The notes under the pieces: generated by a model
Seen by the model: only the letters and a program-made list of their open reading frames with translations
Databases searched by the model: none
What the model was told of the DNA's origin: nothing
Program-made: the position numbers and the translations under genes
Part shown: positions 54,706 through 57,369 of the stretch, one piece after another
Layout of the letters: each line of letters starts with the position of its first letter
Position numbering within the stretch: position 1 is the first letter of the stretch
Assembly: GCA_903858595.1 (NCBI GenBank)
Contig: CAIOJL010000004.1
Span: forward strand, 1-57,369
Direction of reading: 5' to 3'
Origin: an uncultured Spartobacteria bacterium
GTDB lineage: Bacteria; Verrucomicrobiota; Verrucomicrobiia; Chthoniobacterales; UBA6821
DNA: 57,369 bases

Positions 54706-55452
54706 TCAGCCTCTCGCCACCACCACCGCGCAGACTTCCGCGGCTCCAGCCTCCATCAGAACGGCAGCACAGGCATCCAGCGTGGCCCCCGTCGTCGTGA
54801 CATCGTCAACCAGAAGCATGGAAACTCCTGCCAGTGGAGGCTTCCTGACTTCGAAGGCTCCCTCGAGATTCTCCATTCTTTCCTCACGACTGAGACCGGC
54901 TTGAGGGGCCGTGGCACGGGTACGCTTCAGCAGGTTTTTCACAGGGCATCCGAGATGCTTCCCAATCCTGGCGGCCAGAAGATCTGACTGATTGAACTCG
55001 CGTTCGCGCTCCCGCAGGCGATGGAGAGGTACCGGGACGATGATGTCGAATTCTTTACCAACCAGTCTGGGATCGTTCATAGCCCCGAGCAGGAGATCAC
55101 CCAGAAGAGGCGCCAGTGTCGGGTCGCGGCCGTACTTGAAACGCTTGATCAACTCTCCCGCAACCCCCTCATAGCGACAGGCCGCTACGATGGTGGAAAG
55201 GTGCCAGCTATGGCCGTCGCAGTTCGGACAGCGCGACGTCCCGAGCATCGGATGGGAGCACATCGGGCAAAGATGTTCCGGTGGAGCCAGAATTCCGTTC
55301 CTGCATTCTCCGCAGAGAAAGTTGTCCCGGCTTTCTCTGGCCTCAATACTACATTCACACGAGGCACAATGGGCCGGGTAAACAAGGCTCAACAGGGGAC
55401 TCAGAAACGATGCCCCGGCTCGACGGAGCAATGAATAATCATCGGTTCCCAA
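54706..55452 (-). CDS. comF: ComF-family phosphoribosyltransferase-like protein
   Basis: Protein of 248 residues of the ComF/GntX family, linked to DNA uptake in competent bacteria. Residues about 26-85 hold a zinc-finger-like set of Cys pairs (CASC, CGEC, CPMC, CPNC). RFKYGRDPTLAPLLGDLL is the typical linker, and the PRPP motif MLLVDDVTTTGATLDA is at about 213-228. Start TTG 55452 overlaps the stop of the CPBP gene by 14 bases; no in-frame ATG exists upstream of the zinc region, so a TTG or other rare start is likely. Other competence genes are not in the window. Confidence 0.85.
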   Translation of the reverse strand: MGTDDYSLLRRAGASFLSPLLSLVYPAHCASCECSIEARESRDNFLCGECRNGILAPPEHLCPMCSHPMLGTSRCPNCDGHSWHLSTIVAACRYEGVAGELIKRFKYGRDPTLAPLLGDLLLGAMNDPRLVGKEFDIIVPVPLHRLREREREFNQSDLLAARIGKHLGCPVKNLLKRTRATAPQAGLSREERMENLEGAFEVRKPPLAGVSMLLVDDVTTTGATLDACAAVLMEAGAAEVCAVVVARG

Positions 55453-56416
55453 GGGGATGGAGTGGCGGTTGCCTGCGGTGACAGAGCAGGATCATTGCCA
55501 GAAAGCCCGCGAGCAGCAATGCCCCCAGCGGAATGAGCCCCACGGGCACCATGCCGTGGCACTGTGGAGGACCGAACATCGGCAAAAGACGATCCGGAGG
55601 CTGCACGCGGAAACCGATGAGCGCGTTGAATACCTGTTGTCCGAGGATCCAGCTTCCATGGAGTCCAATCGCCGCCCAGAGAGAACCAGTGTGCACCGTC
55701 ATCCAAGCCAGAATGATTCCCGCCACAAAGAGGGTCGTAAACGCCCAGCAGAAGAGCTGCCACGGAGGGAGTGAACTTCCGAGGGAAGCAAGAACGGAAA
55801 GTCCCGAGCACCAAATAGGAGCAACTTCTCCCGACGATGCCGCAGGGAGATTCAAAAAATGAACCCCAGAAAAGATGATGGCCGAGAGCAGGATGGCCAT
55901 CGATGGAACCATCACCTGACGGAAAAATCCTAGAAGCACGCCCCGAAAAAGAAACTCTTCTACCGTGGCGACAACAACGGCGGTCAACAGAAAGCGAGGA
56001 AGAGTCGTCATCAAGCCCGCGCTCCAGCCGGGATGGAGAACAAAAACTCCGGAATAAAGAGCAACCGACTCCAGGAGGAGGAGGCAGGAGACTCCGGAAA
56101 ACAAACCGACCATCAAATCACCCAGGGGGCGGCAGCTGCCATGCAGTCCGAGTTCTCCAACAGATCGGATGCGAAGCGAGCGTAGTAGCGGCCAGAGCAG
56201 CATGATGGCAGCTACCTGCAGACTACGTGAGAGATAGCGGTGGAAGGGCATCCCCTGTATCTTCCCGATCAGACCGCCGAAAAGATGAGGCGGGAGCATC
56301 TGGATCAGATGCCAAGCCATGGGTGCAGCCAGGGTCCCGCCGATCAGGACGAGTAGAAGGTAGAGAAAGATCTTCCCGAGGGAGCGCACACAGGGGAAGC
56401 TACCAGCCAAAGCCAT
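55439..56416 (-). CDS. CPBP-family intramembrane protease
   Basis: Polytopic inner-membrane protein, about 325 residues from ATG 56416, with seven or eight TM segments. The CPBP (CAAX protease/bacteriocin-processing) signature is present: a Glu-Glu pair in TVEEFLFRGVLLGFF, then SAIIFSGVHFLN with the His. A late Asn/Asp/His motif in AIGLHGSWILGQQVF completes the site. The frame runs on to ATG 56482, and a GTG at 56389 would also work; the inner ATG avoids deep overlap with the divergent small gene. Family members process prenylated or bacteriocin-type peptides; the substrate is unknown. Its 3' end overlaps comF. Confidence 0.82.
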   Translation of the reverse strand: MALAGSFPCVRSLGKIFLYLLLVLIGGTLAAPMAWHLIQMLPPHLFGGLIGKIQGMPFHRYLSRSLQVAAIMLLWPLLRSLRIRSVGELGLHGSCRPLGDLMVGLFSGVSCLLLLESVALYSGVFVLHPGWSAGLMTTLPRFLLTAVVVATVEEFLFRGVLLGFFRQVMVPSMAILLSAIIFSGVHFLNLPAASSGEVAPIWCSGLSVLASLGSSLPPWQLFCWAFTTLFVAGIILAWMTVHTGSLWAAIGLHGSWILGQQVFNALIGFRVQPPDRLLPMFGPPQCHGMVPVGLIPLGALLLAGFLAMILLCHRRQPPLHPLGNR

Positions 56417-56687
56417 GAGAGGAAACCATGAATGGAAAGTCCGTGATGAGGATGGAGTGAAGCGTGAACTCCGTGTCATCAAGGAAGCCAGTCTCTTCCG
56501 CTTCCAGACGAAGAGGACAGATGCCGAAGTCTGGACATACTACGACAACAAGAAGACCAAGCCCCCGGCGGCTGATGTCGAGTCGCTCATTGAAATCCTC
56601 GAACGGAAGTACCAGCGGAAGCGCACCCCCTACAGCGACCTGCTTCTTGCCAAGAAGATGTTGGCCGATGTTTCGAGCCCAAGGTGA
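56415..56687 (+). CDS. small basic conserved-type hypothetical protein
   Basis: Unrecognised 90-residue soluble basic protein. A beta-rich N-terminal half (HEWKVRDEDGVKRELRV, then LFRFQTKRTDAEVWTYYD) is followed by a helical C-terminal half (VESLIEILERKYQRKRTPYSD). No membrane segment, signal or known motif is present. Start ATG 56415, essentially back to back with the divergent CPBP gene, so one of the two starts is probably slightly further in. Codon use is ordinary for the window and the residue pattern is protein-like, so it is more likely real than not. Confidence 0.6.
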   Translation: MRGNHEWKVRDEDGVKRELRVIKEASLFRFQTKRTDAEVWTYYDNKKTKPPAADVESLIEILERKYQRKRTPYSDLLLAKKMLADVSSPR

Positions 56688-56761
56688 GCGGTAAGGTTTT
56701 TAGACTGAAGACTGGCTGTTAGGTTAGAGCCGAAGAATACAGACGGAAAAAAACCTCGCTA

Positions 56762-56821
56762 GGCGTGAGAGCGAAGCCGTAGTAGAGCTACAGCGAGCGA
56801 GCAGCAACAAAGCCACACGCC
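56762..56821. repeat. inverted repeat in a gene-free gap
   Basis: GGCGTG at 56762-56767 pairs with CACGCC at 56816-56821. Inside, GTAG/CTAC (56779-56782 and 56788-56791) forms a small hairpin, and AGCGAGCGAGC follows. It lies in the 177-base gap after the small hypothetical gene. No gene is visible. It could be a dispersed intergenic repeat. Confidence 0.4.
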
Positions 56822-56864
56822 AAAAGAACCAGCTGATTCCACCAGAATAAGAGTGGAGATGGTA

Positions 56865-57215
56865 TCAGGCCTCCTGAACGACCGGATTGGTGAGCCGTCC
56901 GATGCCGTTGATTTCAATGGAGACCTCGTCGCCGGGCTTGAGCCAGCGCGGGGGCTTGGAGGCCATGCCGACGCCGTGCGGGGTGCCGGCGGGCAGGGTG
57001 TTGCTCCTGCTCAGGAAGGCGATGATCTGGGCGACGGAAAAGATCATGTCGTCGGTGCTCCAGTCCTGCACGGTTTCGCCGTTGAGGATGGTGCGGATGC
57101 CGAGGGGCTGCGGGTCGGTGATTTCATCGGCGGTGACGAGGCACGGGCCCAGCGGGGAGAAGGTGTCGAAGGTCCAGGCCGTGTGCTTGCGGCGGGCGGC
57201 GATCACAAGACCCAA
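56865..57215 (-). pseudogene. C-terminal remnant of a fumarylacetoacetate hydrolase-family gene
   Basis: Only the last third of an FAH-domain enzyme (which cleaves C-C bonds in acylpyruvate-like substrates) is present. Recognisable stretches are [52 protein letters not shown] and IGRLTNPVV. About 180 N-terminal residues, with most metal ligands, are missing: the frame begins directly after the nusG stop. The core also appears to have lost several residues before AGTPHGVGM, where PGDVIxTGTP is expected. The only start available is a TTG. It is best read as a decayed or truncated gene abutting nusG. Confidence 0.7.
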
Positions 57216-57218
57216 AGA

Positions 57219-57369
57219 CTAAGCCTTTTCGACCTGCCAATATTCGAGCTCCACCGGCGTATCGCGACCGAAAATACTGACCGAGACGCGGAGCTTGCCG
57301 CGCTCGGGGTCGACTTCCTCGACGATACCCTGCTGGTTTTGGAAGGGACCGTCAGAGACCTTGACCTTG
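57219..57369 (-). CDS. nusG: transcription termination/antitermination protein NusG, C-terminal part (cut by window edge)
   Basis: Translating the minus strand to the TAG at 57219-57221 gives the last 49 residues of NusG. They carry the KOW motif [18 protein letters not shown] and the [20 protein letters not shown] end seen in the family. NusG binds RNA polymerase through its N-terminal domain and Rho or ribosomal protein S10 through this KOW domain. The N-terminal part lies outside the window. Confidence 0.93.
   Translation of the reverse strand, partial: KVKVSDGPFQNQQGIVEEVDPERGKLRVSVSIFGRDTPVELEYWQVEKA

Overview
The window is chromosomal DNA of a Gram-negative bacterium, GC-rich apart from a short AT-rich left edge, and most likely a member of the Verrucomicrobiota/PVC group. 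That placement is inferred from several observations: a class Ic ribonucleotide reductase with all the signature residues known from Chlamydia, a histone H1-like lysine-rich protein, many genes with no visible Shine-Dalgarno sequence, Sel1 and giant filamentous-haemagglutinin proteins, and degenerate phrase-like intergenic tracts. No rRNA gene is present to settle the phylum, and no species name is offered.

Layout. 1-670: an AT-rich patch with the end of an unknown gene and a coiled-coil hypothetical. 775-4268: aldo/keto reductase, a LivK-type lipoprotein and a 2-hydroxyacid dehydrogenase. 4441-5598: tRNA-Ser(CGA), a lone nuoA and an H1-like protein. 5813-10202: a low-molecular-weight phosphatase fused to serine hydroxymethyltransferase, then zwf-opcA. 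10214-14000: a class A penicillin-binding protein whose transpeptidase motifs are eroded, next to a broken galactokinase gene. 14051-18143: a ROK sugar kinase and the tsaE-tsaB-mrdA operon. 18233-23890: pgi-pgl, converging on a sucC-sucD-gltA operon. 24214-40214: one 4093-residue secreted adhesin gene, a Sel1 protein, a membrane-anchored Pro-rich protein and an exported PstS-like binding protein. 40782-44923: a fused WecG-type glycosyltransferase/membrane protein, a phospholipase D-like protein and a split ChrA transporter. 45128-47751: Hsp20 and an exported glycoside-hydrolase-like protein. 47939-52046: nrdA-nrdB behind two NrdR boxes. 52297-56416: folC, accD, comF and a CPBP membrane protease. 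56415-57369: a small hypothetical, a fumarylacetoacetase-family remnant and the end of nusG.

How the genes work together. Zwf, OpcA, Pgl and Pgi together make the oxidative pentose-phosphate entry and connect it to glycolysis. GltA and SucCD are TCA-cycle steps. The two penicillin-binding proteins build and cross-link peptidoglycan, and TsaE/TsaB act in tRNA t6A modification. The 24-40 kb block is an envelope/surface cassette.

Most interesting points. (1) The PBP1A-like protein has lost its nucleophilic Ser, its first Lys and the SxN Ser. (2) There is an LMW-PTP::SHMT fusion. (3) The giant adhesin carries two LysM-like modules and a chitin-binding-like module, with no TpsB partner in the window. 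(4) NrdB is of the Mn/Fe class Ic type and its operon has paired NrdR boxes. (5) There is a GT26 glycosyltransferase fused to an incomplete sugar-phosphotransferase-like half. All functional statements rest on reading motifs by eye; no database search was run.
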